Origin: Osmia lignaria lignaria | Lineage: Eukaryota > Arthropoda > Insecta > Hymenoptera > Megachilidae | Assembly: GCF_051020975.1 (NCBI RefSeq) | Contig: NW_027478170.1 | Coordinates: 3,162,001-3,226,000, forward strand | Reading direction: 5' to 3' | DNA: 64,000 bases | In this document: positions 34,154 through 48,400 of the stretch, in pieces | Layout: each line of letters opens with the position of its first letter | How positions within the stretch are numbered: position 1 is the stretch's first letter | The notes under the pieces: model-generated | Told to the model about the DNA's origin: nothing | Seen by the model: the letters and a program-made list of their open reading frames with translations, nothing else | The model's database searches: none | Position numbers and translations under genes: made by a program

Positions 34154-37100
34154 TTGCAGATTTATCTCAAGGGAAGGGGCCTGACGGACATACTTCGAGA
34201 TATTTCTTCTTCTTGTTGTTCTTCTTCTGCACAGCTAAGCTGGAAGTGGCATTTGCAGCGCGCAATAGTGCAGAGTTATCTCAAAGAAAGGGGCCACGGT
34301 GTTTCTGTATCTCTATTATGTTGGTGCGGCTTCGGAACTTTTAAATATCTTGATATATCTCGAGAACTACGCATCTGTTCAAAAAATATCATAGAACATA
34401 AAAAGTAGGAATCCTAATTTTCTACAAAAAAGGTCTCTTAACATTTTGCCGTAGCTCGCTTCGTTTCCGAGATATTTGCAGATTTATCTCAAGGGAAGGG
34501 GCCTGACGGACATATTTCGAGATATTTCTTCTTTTTGTTGTTCTTCTTCTGCACAGCTAAGCTGGAAGTGCCATTTGCAGCTCGCAATAGTGCAGAGTTA
34601 TCTCAAAGAAAGGGGCCACGGTGTTTCTGTATCTCTATTATGTTGGTGCGGCTTCGGAACTTTTAAATATCTTGATATATCTCGAGAACTACGCATCCGA
34701 TCAAAAAATATCATAGAACATAAAAAGTAGGAAATTTAATTCTCTACAAAAAAGGTCTCTCAACATTTTGCCATAGCTCGCTTCGTTTCCGAGATATTTG
34801 CAGATTTATCTCGAGGGAAGGGGCCTGACGGACATATTTCGAGATATTTCTTCTTCTTGTTGTTCTTCTTCTGCACAGCTAAGCTGGAAGTGGCATTTGC
34901 AGCTCGCAATAGTGCAGAGTTACCTCAAAGAAAGGGGCCACGGTGTTTCTGTATCTCTATTATGTTGGTGCCGCTTCGGAACTTTTAAATATCAGGATAT
35001 ATCTCGAGAACTACGCATCTGATCAAAAAATATCATACAACATAAAAAGTAGGAATCCTAATTTTCTACAAAAAAGGTCTCTTAACATTTTGCCGTAGCT
35101 CGCTTCGTTTCCGAGATATTTGCAGATATATCTCAAGGGAAGGGGCCTGACGGACATATTTCGAGATATTTCTTCTTCTTGTTGTTCTTCTTCTGCACAG
35201 CTAAACTGGAAGTGGCATTTCCAGCTCGCAATCGTGCAGAGTTATCTCAAAGAGAGGGGCCACGGTGTTTCTGTATCTCTATTATGTTGGTGCGGCTTCG
35301 GAACTTTTAAATATCTTGATATATCTCGAGAACTACGCATCTGATCAAAAAATATCGTAGAACATAAAAAGTAGGAAACTTAAATCTCTACAAATAAGGT
35401 CTCTTAACATTTTGCGATAGCTCGCTTGGTTTCCGAGATATTTGCAGATTTATCTCAAGGGAAGGGGCCTGACGGACATATTTCGAGATATTTCTTCTTC
35501 TTGTTGTTCTTCTTCTGCACAGCTGAGCTGGAAGTGGCATTTGCAGCTCGCAATAGTGCAGAGTTACCTCAAAGAAAGGGGCCACGGTGTTTCTGTATCT
35601 CTATTATGTTGGTGCGGCTTCGGAACTTTTAAATATCTTGATATATCTCGAGAACTACGCATCTGATCAAAAAATATCATAGAACATAAAAAGTAGGAAA
35701 CTTAATTCTCTACAAAAAAGGTCTCTTAACATTTTGCCATAGCTCGCTTCGTTTCCGAGATATTTGCAGATTTATCTCAAGGGAAGGGGCCTGACGGACA
35801 TACTTCGAGATATTTCTTCTTCTTGTTGTTCTTCTTCTGCACAGCTAAGCTGGAAGTGGCATTTGCAGCGCGCAATAGTGCAGAGTTATCTCAAAGAAAG
35901 GGGCCACGGTGTTTCTGTATCTCTATTATGTTGGTGCGGCTTCGGAACTTTTAAATATCTTGATATATCTCGAGAACTACGCATCTGTTCAAAAAATATC
36001 ATAGAACATAAAAAGTAGGAATCCTAATTCTCTACAAAAAAGGTCTCTTAACATTTTGCCATAGCTCGCTTCGTTTCCGAGATATTTGCAGATTTATCTC
36101 GAGGGAAGGGGCCTGACGGACATATTTCGAGATATTTCTTCTTCTTGTTGTTCTTCTTCTGCACAGCTAAGCTGGAAGTGGCATTTGCAGCTCGCAATAG
36201 TGCAGAGTTACCTCAAAGAAAGGGGCCACGGTGTTTCTGTATCTCTATTATGTTGGTGCCGCTTCGGAACTTTTAAATATCAGGATATATCTCGAGAACT
36301 ACGCATCTGATCAAAAAATATCATAGAACATAAAAAGTAGGAATCCTAATTTTCTACAAAAAAGGTCTCTTAACATTTTGCCGTAGCTCGCTTCGTTTCC
36401 GAGATATTTGCAGATTTATCTCAAGGGAAGGGGCCTGACGGACATATTTCGAGATATTTCTTCTTCTTGTTGTTCTTCTTCTGCACAGCTAAACTGGAAG
36501 TGGCATTTCCAGCTCGCAATCGTGCAGAGTTATCTCAAAGAGAGGGGCCACGGTGTTTCTGTATCTCTATTATGTTGGTGCGGCTTCGGAACTTTTAAAT
36601 ATCTTGATATATCTCGAGAACTACGCATCTGATCAAAAAATACCGTAGAACATAAAAAGTAGGAAACTTAAATCTCTACAAATAAGGTCTCTTAACATTT
36701 TGCGATAGCTCGCTTGGTTTCCGAGATATTTGCAGATTTATCTCAAGGGAAGGGGCCTGACGGACATATTTCGAGATATTTCTTCTTCTTGTTGTTCTTC
36801 TTCTGCACAGCTAAGCTGGAAGTGGCATTTGCAGCTCGCAATAGTGCAGAGTTACCTCAAAGAAAGGGGCCACGGTGTTTCTGTATCTCTATTATGTTGG
36901 TGCGGCTTCGGAACTTTTAAATATCTTGATATATCTCGAGAACTACGCATCTGATCAAAAAATATCATAGAACATAAAAAGTAGGAAACTTAATTCTCTA
37001 CAAAAAAGGTCTCTTAACATTTTGCCATAGCTCGCTTCGTTTCCGAGATATTTGCAGATTTATCTCAAGGGAAGGGGCCTGACGGACATACTTCGAGATA

Positions 37101-39279
37101 TTTCTTCTTCTTGTTGTTCTTCTTCTGCACAGCTAAGCTGGAAGTGGCATTTGCAGCGCGCAATAGTGCAGAGTTATCTCAAAGAAAGGGGCCACGGTGT
37201 TTCTGTATCTCTATTATGTTGGTGCGGCTTCGGAACTTTTAAATATCTCGATATATCTCGAAAACTACGCTTCTGATCAAAAAATATCAGAGAACGTAAA
37301 TTGTAGGAAACATAATTCTCTACAAAAAAGGTCTCTTAACATTTTGCCGTAGCACGCTTCGTTTCCGAGATATTTGCAGATTTATCTCAAGGGAAGGGGC
37401 CTGACGGACATATTTCGAGATATTTCTTCTTCTTGTTGTTCTTCTTCTGCACAGCTAAGCTGGAAGTGGCATTTGCAGCTCGCAATAGTGCAGAGTTATC
37501 GCAAAGAAAGGGGCCACGGTGTTTCTGTATCTCTATTATGTTGGTGCGGCTTCGGAACTTTTAAATATCTTGATATATCTCGAGAACTACGCATCTGATC
37601 AAAAAATATCATACAACATAAAAAGTAGCAAACCTAATTTTCTACAAAAAAGGTCTCTTAACATTTTGCCGTAGCTCGCTTCGTTTCCGAGATATTTGCA
37701 GATTTATCTCAAGGGAAGGGGCCTGACGGACATATTTCGAGATATTTCTTCTTCTTGTTGTTCTTCTTCTGCACAGCTAAACTGGAAGTGGCATTTCCAG
37801 CTCGCAATCGTGCAGAGTTATCTCAAAGAGAGGGGCCACGGTGTTTCTGTATCTCTATTATGTTGGTGCGGCTTCGGAACTTTTAAATATCTTGATATAT
37901 CTCGAGAACTACGCATCTGATCAAAAAATACCGTAGAACATAAAAAGTAGGAAACTTAAATCTCTACAAATAAGGTCTCTTAACATTTTGCGATAGCTCG
38001 CTTGGTTTCCGAGATATTTGCAGATTTATCTCAAGGGAAGGGGCCTGACGGACATATTTCGAGATATTTCTTCTTCTTGTTGTTCTTCTTCTGCACAGCT
38101 AAGCTGGAAGTGGCATTTGCAGCTCGCAATAGTGCAGAGTTACCTCAAAGAAAGGGGCCACGGTGTTTCTGTATCTCTATTATGTTGGTGCGGCTTCGGA
38201 ACTTTTAAATATCTTGATATATCTCGAGAACTACGCATCTGATCAAAAAATATCATAGAACATAAAAAGTAGGAAACTTAATTCTCTACAAAAAAGGTCT
38301 CTTAACATTTTGCCATAGCTCGCTTCGTTTCCGAGATATTTGCAGATTTATCTCAAGGGAAGGGGCCTGACGGACATACTTCGAGATATTTCTTCTTCTT
38401 GTTGTTCTTCTTCTGCACAGCTAAGCTGGAAGTGGCATTTGCAGCGCGCAATAGTGCAGAGTTATCTCAAAGAAAGGGGCCACGGTGTTTCTGTATCTCT
38501 ATTATGTTGGTGCGGCTTCGGAACTTTTAAATATCTTGATATATCTCGAGAACTACGCATCTGTTCAAAAAATATCATAGAACATAAAAAGTAGGAATCC
38601 TAATTTTCTACAAAAAAGGTCTCTTAACATTTTGCCGTAGCTCGCTTCGTTTCCGAGATATTTGCAGATTTATCTCAAGGGAAGGGGCCTGACGGACATA
38701 TTTCCAGATATTTCTTCTTCTTGTTGTTCTTCTTCTGCACAGCTAAGCTGGAAGTGGCATTTGCAGCTCGCAATAGTGCAGAGTTATCTCAAAGAAAGGG
38801 GCCACGGTGTTTCTGTATCTCTATTATGTTGGTGCCGCTTCGGAACTTTTAAATATCAGGATATATCTCGAGAACTACGCATCTGATCAAAAAATATCGT
38901 AGAACATAAAAAGTAGGAATCATAATTTTCTACAAAAAAGGTCTCTTAACATTTTGCCGTAGCTCGCTTCGTTTCCGAGATATTTGCAGATTTATCTCAA
39001 GGGAAGGGGCCTGACGGACATATTTCGAGATATTTCTTCTTCTTGTTGTTCTTCTTCTGCACAGCTAAACTGGAAGTGGCATTTCCAGCTCGCAATCGTG
39101 CAGAGTTATCTCAAAGAGAGGGGCCACGGTGTTTCTGTATCTCTATTATGTTGGTGCGGCTTCGGAACTTTTAAATATCTTGATATATCTCGAGAACTAC
39201 GCATCTGATCAAAAAATATCGTAGAACATAAAAAGTAGGAAACTTAAATCTCTACAAATAAGGTCTCTTAACATTTTGC
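33961..39279. repeat. 5.3-kb segmental duplication, copy A
   Basis: Sixteen complete monomers (from 34154 to 39305 in the landmark phase) match 48451-53769 at a constant offset of 14,490 bp (45 x 322). Reading both copies through, I see about six substitutions and no indels: near 34079, 35038/49528, 35649/50139, 36660/51150, 36752/51242 and 37614/52104. Identity ends abruptly near 39280/53770 ('gccgtagc' against 'gcgatagc') and on the left near 33961 ('gttacctc' against 'gttatcgc'). Internally it shows a 4-monomer rhythm X-L-(G, C or Q)-H at 35442, 36730 and 38018. Confidence 0.95.
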
Positions 39280-40593
39280 CGTAGCTCGCTTCGTTTCCGA
39301 GATATTTGCAGATTTATCTCAAGGGAAGGGGCCTGACGGACATATTTCCAGATATTTCTTCTTCTTGTTGTTCTTCTTCTGCACAGCTAAGCTGGAAGTG
39401 GCATTGGCAGCTCGCAATAGTGCAGAGTTATCTCAAAGAAAGGGGCCACGGTGTTTCTGTATCTCTATTATGTTGGTGCGGCTTCGGAACTTTTAAATAT
39501 CTTGATATATGTCGAGAACTACGCATCTGATCAAAAAATATCATATAACATAAAAAGTAGGAAACCTAATTTTCTACAAAAAAGGTCTCTTAACATTTTG
39601 CCGTAGCTCGCTTCGTTTCCGAGATATTTGCAGATTTATCTCAAGGGAAGGGGCCTGACGGACATATTTCGAAATATTTCTTATTCTTGTTGTTCTTCTT
39701 CTGCACAGCTAAGCTGGAAGTGGCATTTGCAGCTCGCAATAGTGCAGAGTTATCTCAAAGAAAGGGGCCACGGTGTTTCTGTACCTCTATTATGTTGGTG
39801 CAGCTTCGGAGCTTTTAAATATCTTGATATATCTCGAGAACTACGCATCTGATCAAAAAATATCATAGAACATAAAAAGTAGGAAACTTAATTCTCTACA
39901 AAAAAGGTCTCTTAACATTTTGCCATAGCTCGCTTCGTTTCCGAGATATTTGCAGATATATCTCAAGGGAAGGGGCCTGACGGACATATTTCGAGATATT
40001 TCTTCTTCTTGTTGTTCTTCTTCTGCACAGCTAAGCTGGAAGTGGCATTTGCAGCTCGCAATAGTGCAGAGTTATCTCAAAGAAAGGGGCCACGGTGTTT
40101 CTGTACCTCTATTATGTTGGTGCGGCTTCGGAACTTTTAAATATCTCGATATATCTCGAAAACTGCGCATCTGATCAAAAAATATCATAGAACATAAAAA
40201 GTAGGAAACCTAATTTTCTACAAAAAAGGTCTCTTAACATTTTGCCGTAGCTCGCTTCGTTTCCGAGATATTTGCAGATGTATCTCAAGGGAAGGGGCCT
40301 GACGGACATATTCCGAGATATTTCTTCTTCTTGTTGTTCCTCTTCTGCACAGCTAAGCTGGAAGTGGCATTTGCAGCTCGCAATAGTGCAGAGTTATCTC
40401 AAAGAAAGGGGCCACGGTGTTTCTGTATCTCTATTATGTTGGTGCGGCTTCGGAACTTTTAAATATCTTGATATATCTCGAGAACTACGCATCTGATCAA
40501 AAAATATCGTAGAACATAAAAAGTAGGAAACTTAATTCTCTACAAATAAGGTCTCTAAACATTTTGCCATAGCTCGCTTGGTTTCCGAGATAT
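39280..40593. repeat. 4-monomer segment, copy 2
   Basis: 39306, 39628, 39950 and 40272 repeat 30612, 30934, 31256 and 31578, including the rare 'cattggcagc', 'atatgtcgag' and 'cagatgtatctc'. The segment begins exactly where the 5.3-kb duplication copy A ends, so two independent paralogous tracts meet near 39280. A private change is visible near 40164 ('aactgcgc'). Confidence 0.9.
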
Positions 40594-43169
40594 TTGCAGA
40601 TTTATCTCAAGGGAAGGGGCCTGACGGACATATTTCGAGATATTCCTTCTTCTTGTTGTTCTTCTTCTGCACAGCTAAGCTGGAAGTGGCATTTGCAGCT
40701 CGCAATAGTGCAGAGTTACCTCAAAGAAAGGGGCCACGGTGTTTCTGTATCTCTATTATGTTGGTGCCGCTTCGGAACTTTTAAATATCAGGATATATCT
40801 CGAGAACTACGCATCTGATCAAAAAATATCATAGAACATAAAAAGTAGGAAACTTAATTATCTACAAAAATGGTCTCTTAACATTTTGCCATAGCTCGCT
40901 TCGTTTCCGAGATATTTGCAGATTTATCTCAAGGGAAGGGGCCTGACGGACATATTTCGAGATATTTCTTCTTCTTGTTGTTCTTCTTCTGCACAGCTAA
41001 GCTGGAAGTGGCATTTGCAGCTCGCAGTAGTGCAGAGTTACCTCAAAGAAAGGGGCCACGGTGTTTCTGTATCTCTATTATGTTGGTGCGGCTTCGGAAC
41101 TTTTAAATATCTTGATATATCTCGAGAACTACGCATCTGATCAGAAAATATCATAGAACATAAAAAGTAGGAATCCTAATTTTCTACAAAAAAGGTCTCT
41201 TAACATTTTGCCGTAGCTCGCTTCGTTTCCGAGATATTTACAGATTTATCTCAAGGGAAGGGGTCTGACGGACATATTTCCAGATATTTCTTCTTCTTGT
41301 TGTTCTTCTTCTGCACAGCTAAGCTGGAAGTGGCATTTGCAGCGCGCAATAGTGCAGAGTTATCTCAAAGAAACGGGCCACGGTGTTTCTGTATCTCTAT
41401 TATGTTGGTGCGGCTTCGGAACTTTTAAATATCTTGATATATCCCGAGAACTACGCATCTGATCAAAAAATATCATAGAACGTAAAAAGTAGGAAACTTA
41501 ATTCTCTACAAAAAAGGTCTCTTAACATTTTCCCATAACTGGCATCGTTTCCGAGATATTTGCAGATTTATCTCAAGGGAAGGGGCCTGACGGACATATT
41601 TCGAGATATTTCTTCTTCTTGTTGTTCTTCTTCTGCACAGCTAAGCTGGAAGTGGCATTTGCAGCTCGCAGTAGTGCAGAGTTACCTCAAAGAAAGGGGC
41701 CACGGTGTTTCTGTATCTCTATTATGTTGGTGCGGCTTCGGAACTTTTAAATATCTTGATATATCTCGAGAACTACGCATCTGATCAGAAAATATCATAG
41801 AACATAAAAAGTAGGAATCCTAATTTTCTACAAAAAAGGTCTCTTAACATTTTGCCGTAGCTCGCTTCGTTTCCGAGATATTTACAGATTTATCTCAAGG
41901 GAAGGGGTCTGACGGACATATTTCCAGATATTTCTTCTTCTTGTTGTTCTTCTTCTGCACAGCTAAGCTGGAAGTGGCATTTGCAGCGCGCAATAGTGCA
42001 GAGTTATCTCAAAGAAACGGGCCACGGTGTTTCTGTATCTCTATTATGTTGGTGCGGCTTCGGAACTTTTAAATATCTTGATATATCTCGAGAACTACGC
42101 ATCTGATCAAAAAATATCATAGAACATAAAAAGTAGGAAACTTAATTCTCTACAAAAAAGGTCTCTTAACATTTTCCCATAACTGGCATCGTTTCCGAGA
42201 TATTTGCAGATTTATCTCAAGGGAAGGGGCCTGACGGACATATTTCGAGATATTTCTTCTTCTTGTTGTTCTTCTTCTGCACAGCTAAGCTGGAAGTGGC
42301 ATTTGCAGCTCGCAATAGTGCAGAGTTATCGCAAAGAAAGGGGCCACGGTGTTTCTGTATCTCTATTATGTTGGTGCGACTTCGGAACTTTTAAATATCT
42401 TGATATATCTCGAGAACTACGCATCTGATCAAAAAATATCATAGAACATAAAAAGCAGGAAACCTAATTTTCTACAAAAAAGGTCTCTTAACATTTTGCC
42501 GTAGCTCGCTTCGTTTCCGAGATATTTGCAGATTTATCTCAAGGGAAGGGGCCTGACGGACATATTTCGAAATATTTCTTATTCTTGTTGTTCTTCTTCT
42601 GCACAGCTAAGCTGGAAGTGGCATTTGCAGCTCGCTATAGTGCAGAGTTATCTCAAAGAAAGGGGCCACGGTGTTTCTGTACCTCTATTATGTTGGTGCA
42701 GCTTCGGAGCTTTTAAATATCTTGATATATCTCGAGAACTACGCATCTGATCAAAAAATATCATAGAACATAAAAAGTAGGAAACTTAATTCTCTACAAA
42801 AAAGGTCTTTTAACGTTTTGCAATAGCTCGCTTCGTTTCCGAGATATTTGCAGATTTATCTCAAGGGAAGGGTCCTGACGGACATATTTCGAGATATTTC
42901 TTCTTCTTGTTGTTCTTCTTCTGCACAGCTAAGCTGGAAGTGGCATTTGCAGCTCGCAATAGTGCAGAGTTACCTCAAAGAAAGGGGCCACGGTGTTTCT
43001 GTATCTCTATTATGTTGGTGCCGCTTCGGAACTTTTAAATATCAGGATATATCTCGAGAACTACGCATCTGATCAAAAAATATCATAGAACATAAAAAGT
43101 AGGAAACTTAATTCTCTACAAAAATGGTCTCCTAACATTTTGCCATAGCTCGCTTCGTTTCCGAGATAT
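40594..43169. repeat. Eight-monomer block with tandem 2-monomer duplication
   Basis: B/Q (40594), then the pair 'gcagtagtgc' monomer + O at 40916/41238, repeated as 41560/41882 with a 644-bp period, then C (42204), N/A (42526) and I/Q (42848). The O monomers share 'ggggtctgac', 'tttccagat', 'gcagcgcgc' and 'gaaacgggcc'. A closely similar series in the same order occurs at 59914-62811, with X ('gcagcgcgc') and a Q variant inserted and only one copy of the 644-bp pair. Confidence 0.88.
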
Positions 43170-45423
43170 TTGCAGATTTATCTCAAGGGAAGGGGCCTGA
43201 CGGACATATTTCGAGATATTTCTTCTTCTTGTTGTTCTTCTTCTGCACAGCTAAGCTGGAAGTGGCATTTGCAGCTCGCAATAGTGCAGAGTTATCGCAA
43301 AGAAAGGGGCCACGGTGTTTCTGTATCTCTATTATGTTGGTGCGGCTTCGGAACTTTGAAATATCTTGATATATCTCGAGAACTACGCATCTGATCAGAA
43401 AATATCATAGAACATAAAAAGTAGGAATCCTAATTTTCTACAAAAAAGGTCTCTTAACATTTTGCCGTAGCTCGCTTGGTTTCCGAGATATTTACAGATT
43501 TATCTCAAGGGAAGGGGTCTGACGGACATATTTCGAGATATTTCTTCTTCTTGTTGTTCTTCTTCTGCACAGCTAAGCTGGAAGTGGCATTTGCAGCTCG
43601 CAATAGTGCAGAGTTATCGCAAAGAAAGGGGCCACGGTGTTTCTGTATCTCTATTATGTTGGTGCGGCTTCGGAACTTTTAAATATCTTGATATATCTCG
43701 AGAACTACGCATCTGATCAAAAAATATCATAGAACATAAAAAGTAGGAAACCTAATTTTCTACAAAAAAGGTCTCTTAACATTTTGCCGTAGCTCGCTTC
43801 GTTTCCGAGATATTTGCAGATTTATCTCAAGGGAAGGGGCCTGACGGACATATTTCGAAATATTTCTTATTCTTGTTGTTCTTCTTCTGCACAGCTAAGC
43901 TGGAAGTGGCATTTGCAGCTCGCTATAGTGCAGAGTTATCTCAAAGAAAGGGGCCACGGTGTTTCTGTACCTCTATTATGTTGGTGCAGCTTCGGAGCTT
44001 TTAAATATCTTGATATATCTCGAGAACTACGCATCTGATCAAAAAATATCATACAACATAAAAAGTAGGAAACTTAATTCTCTACAAAAAAGGTCTCTTA
44101 ACATTTTCCCATAACTGGCATCGTTTCCGAGATATTTGCAGATTTATCTCAAGGGAAGGGGCCTGACGGACATATTTCGAGATATTTCTTCTTCTTGTTG
44201 TTCTTCTTCTGCACAGCTAAGCTGGAAGTGGCATTTGCAGCTCGCAATAGTGCAGAGTTATCTCAAAGAAAGGGGCCACGGTGTTTCTGTATCTCTATTA
44301 TGTTGGTGCGGCTTCGGAACTTTTAAATATCTTGATATATCTCGAGAACTACGCATCTGATCAAAAAATATCATAGAACATGAAAAGTAGGAAACTTAAT
44401 TCTCTACAAAAAAGGTCTCTTAACATTTTGCCATAGCTCTCTTCGTTTCCGAGATATTTGCAGATTTATCTCAAGGGAAGGGGCCTGACGGACATATTTC
44501 GAAATATTTCTTATTCTTGTTGTTCTTCTTCTGCACAGCTAAGCTGGAAGTGGCATTTGCAGCTCGCTATAGTGCAGAGTTATCTCAAAGAAAGGGGCCA
44601 CGGTGTTTCTGTACCTCTATTATGTTGGTGCAGCTTCGGAGCTTTTAAATATCTTGATATATCTCGAGAACTACGCATCTGATCAAAAAATATCATACAA
44701 CATAAAAAGTAGGAAACTTAATTCTCTACAAAAAAGGTCTCTTAACATTTTCCCATAACTGGCATCGTTTCCGAGATATTTGCAGATTTATCTCAAGGGA
44801 AGGGGCCTGACGGACATATTTCGAGATATTTCTTCTTCTTGTTGTTCTTCTTCTGCACAGCTAAGCTGGAAGTGGCATTTGCAGCTCGCAATAGTGCAGA
44901 GTTATCTCAAAGAAAGGGGCCACGGTGTTTCTGTATCTCTATTATGTTGGTGCGGCTTCGGAACTTTTAAATATCTTGATATATCTCGAGAACTACGCAT
45001 CTGATCAAAAAATATCATAGAACATGAAAAGTAGGAAACTTAATTCTCTACAAAAAAGGTCTCTTAACATTTTGCCATAGCTCTCTTCGTTTCCGAGATA
45101 TTTGCAGATTTATCTCAAGGGAAGGGGCCTGACGGACATATTTCGAAATATTTCTTATTCTTGTTGTTCTTCTTCTGCACAGCTAAGCTGGAAGTGGCAT
45201 TTGCAGCTCGCTATAGTGCAGAGTTATCTCAAAGAAAGGGGCCACGGTGTTTCTGTACCTCTATTATGTTGGTGCAGCTTCGGAGCTTTTAAATATCTGG
45301 ATATATCTCGAGAACTACGCATCTGATCAAAAAATATCATAGAACATAAAAAGTAGGAAACTTAATTCTCTACAAAAAAGGTCTCTTAACATTTTCCCAT
45401 AACTGGCATCGTTTCCGAGATAT
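43170..45423. repeat. C-O pair followed by N/X dimer repeat (644 bp)
   Basis: 43170 (C with 'ggaactttgaaa') and 43492 (O) are followed by N/A and X in strict alternation: 43814 N, 44136 X, 44458 N, 44780 X, 45102 N. N tails carry 'catacaac' and 'tttcccataactggcatcg'; X tails carry 'aacatgaaaag' and 'agctctcttcg'. These linked variants show that the two-monomer unit is what was amplified. The same N-X-N series occurs once at 33188-34153. Confidence 0.92.
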
Positions 45424-48400
45424 TTGCAGATTTAGCTCAAGGGAAGGGGCCTGACGGACATATTCCGAGATATTTCTTCTTCTTGTTGTTCCTCTTCTGC
45501 ACAGCTAAGCTGGAAGTGGCATTTGCAGCTCGCAATAGTGCAGAGTTATCTCAAAGAAAGGGGCCACGGTGTTTCTGTATCTCTATTATGTTGGTGCGGC
45601 TTCGGAACGTTTAAATATCTTGATATATCTCGAGAACTACGCATCTGATCAAAAAATATCATAGAACATAAAAAGTAGGAAACTTAATTCTCTACAAAAA
45701 AGGTCTCTTAACATTTTGCCATAGCTCGCTTCGTTTCCGAGATATTTGCAGATTTATCTCAAGGGAAGGGGCCTGACGGACATATTTCGAGATATTTCTT
45801 CTTCTTGTTGTTCTTCTTCTGCACAGCTAAGCTGGAAGTGGCATTTGCAGCTCGCAATAGTGCAGAGTTATCGCAAAGAAAGGGGCCACGGTGTTTCTGT
45901 ATCTCTATTATGTTGGTGCGGCTTCGGAACTTTTAAATATCTTGATATATCTCGAGAACTACGCATCTGATCAGAAAATATCATAGAACATAAAAAGTAG
46001 GAAACTTAATTCTCTACAAAAAAGGTCTCTTAACATTTTGCCATAGCTCGCTTCGTTTCCGAGATATTTGCAGATTTATCTCAAGGGAAGGGGCCTGACG
46101 GACATATTTCGAGATATTTCTTCTTCTTGTTGTTCTTCTTCTGCACAGCTAAGCTGGAAGTGGCATTTGCAGCGCGCAATAGTGCAGAGTTATCTCAAAG
46201 AAAGGGGCCACGGTGTTTCTGTATCTCTATTATGTTGGTGCGGCTTCGGAACTTTTAAATATCTTGATATATCTCGAGAACTACGCATCTGTTCAAAAAA
46301 TATCATAGAACATAAAAAGTAGGAATCCTAATTTTCTACAGAAAAGGTCTCTTAACATTTTCCCATAACTGGCATCGTTTCCGAGATATTTGCAGATTTA
46401 GCTCAAGGGAAGGGGCCTGACGGACATATTCCGAGATATTTCTTCTTCTTGTTGTTCCTCTTCTGCACAGCTAAGCTGGAAGTGGCATTTGCAGCTCGCA
46501 ATAGTGCAGAGTTATCTCAAAGAAAGGGGCCACGGTGTTTCTGTATCTCTATTATGTTGGTGCGGCTTCGGAACGTTTAAATATCTTGATATATCTCGAG
46601 AACTACGCATCTGATCAAAAAATATCGTAGAACATAAAAAGTAGGAAACTTAAATCTCTACAAATAAGGTCTCTTAACATTTTGCGATAGCTCGCTTGGT
46701 TTCCGAGATATTTGCAGATTTATCTCAAGGGAAGGGGCCTGACGGACATATTTCGAGATATTTCTTCTTCTTGTTGTTCTTCTTCTGCACAGCTAAGCTG
46801 GAAGTGGCATTTGCAGCTCGCAATAGTGCAGAGTTATCGCAAAGAAAGGGGCCACGGTGTTTCTGTATCTCTATTATGTTGGTGCGGCTTCGGAACTTTG
46901 AAATATCTTGATATATCTCGAGAACTACGCATCTGATCAGAAAATATCATAGAACATAAAAAGTAGGAATCCTAATTTTCTACAAAAAAGGTCTCTTAAC
47001 ATTTTGCCGTAGCTCGCTTCGTTTCCGAGATATTTACAGATTTATCTCAAGGGAAGGGGTCTGACGGACATATTTCGAGATATTTCTTCTTCTTGTTGTT
47101 CTTCTTCTGCACAGCTAAGCTGGAAGTGGCATTTGCAGCTCGCAATAGTGCAGAGTTATCGCAAAGAAAGGGGCCACGGTGTTTCTGTATCTCTATTATG
47201 TTGGTGCGGCTTCGGAACTTTTAAATATCTTGATATATCTCGAGAACTACGCATCTGATCAAAAAATATCATAGAACATAAAAAGTAGGAAACCTAATTT
47301 TCTACAAAAAAGGTCTCTTAACATTGTGCCGTAGCTCGCTTGGTTTCCGAGATATTTGCAGATTTATCTCAAGGGAAGGGGCCTGACGGACATATTTCGA
47401 AATATTTCTTATTCTTGTTGTTCTTCTTCTGCACAGCTAAGCTGGAAGTGGCATTTGCAGCTCGCTATAGTGCAGAGTTATCTCAAAGAAAGGGGCCACG
47501 GTGTTTCTGTACCTCTATTATGTTGGTGCAGCTTCGGAGCTTTTAAATATCTTGATATATCTCGAGAACTACGCATCTGATCAAAAAATATCATACAACA
47601 TAAAAAGTAGGAAACTTAATTCTCTACAAAAAAGGTCTCTTAACATTTTCCCATAACTGGCATCGTTTCCGAGATATTTGCAGATTTATCTCAAGGGAAG
47701 GGGCCTGACGGACATATTTCGAAATATTTCTTATTCTTGTTGTTCTTCTTCTGCACAGCTAAGCTGGAAGTGGCATTTGCAGCTCGCTATAGTGCAGAGT
47801 TATCTCAAAGAAAGGGGCCACGGTGTTTCTGTACCTCTATTATGTTGGTGCAGCTTCGGAGCTTTTAAATATCTGGATATATCTCGAGAACTACGCATCT
47901 GATCAAAAAATATCATAGAACATAAAAAGTAGGAAACTTAATTCTCTACAAAAAAGGTCTCTTAACATTTTCCCATAACTGGCATCGTTTCCGAGATATT
48001 TGCAGATTTAGCTCAAGGGAAGGGGCCTGACGGACATATTCCGAGATATTTCTTCTTCTTGATGTTCCTCTTCTGCACAGCTAAGCTGGAAGTGGCATTT
48101 GCAGCTCGCAATAGTGCAGAGTTATCTCAAAGAAAGGGGCCACGGTGTTTCTGTATCTCTATTATGTTGGTGCGGCTTCGGAACGTTTAAATATCTTGAT
48201 ATATCTCGAGAACTACGCATCTGATCAAAAAATATCATAGAACATAAAAAGTAGGAAACTTAATTCTCTACAAAAAAGGTCTCTTAACATTTTGCCATAG
48301 CTCGCTTCGTTTCCGAGATATTTGCAGATTTATCTCAAGGGAAGGGGCCTGACGGACATATTTCGAGATATTTCTTCTTCTTGTTGTTCTTCTTCTGCAC

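Noticed and set aside
35426..35632. A 68-codon frame starting MVSEIF in the monomers preceded by 'cgcttgg'
   Set aside because: It overlaps the main artefactual frame in another register. It appears only because a C-to-G change ('cgcttcg' to 'cgcttgg') creates an alternative TTG start, and its extent follows monomer family, not function.
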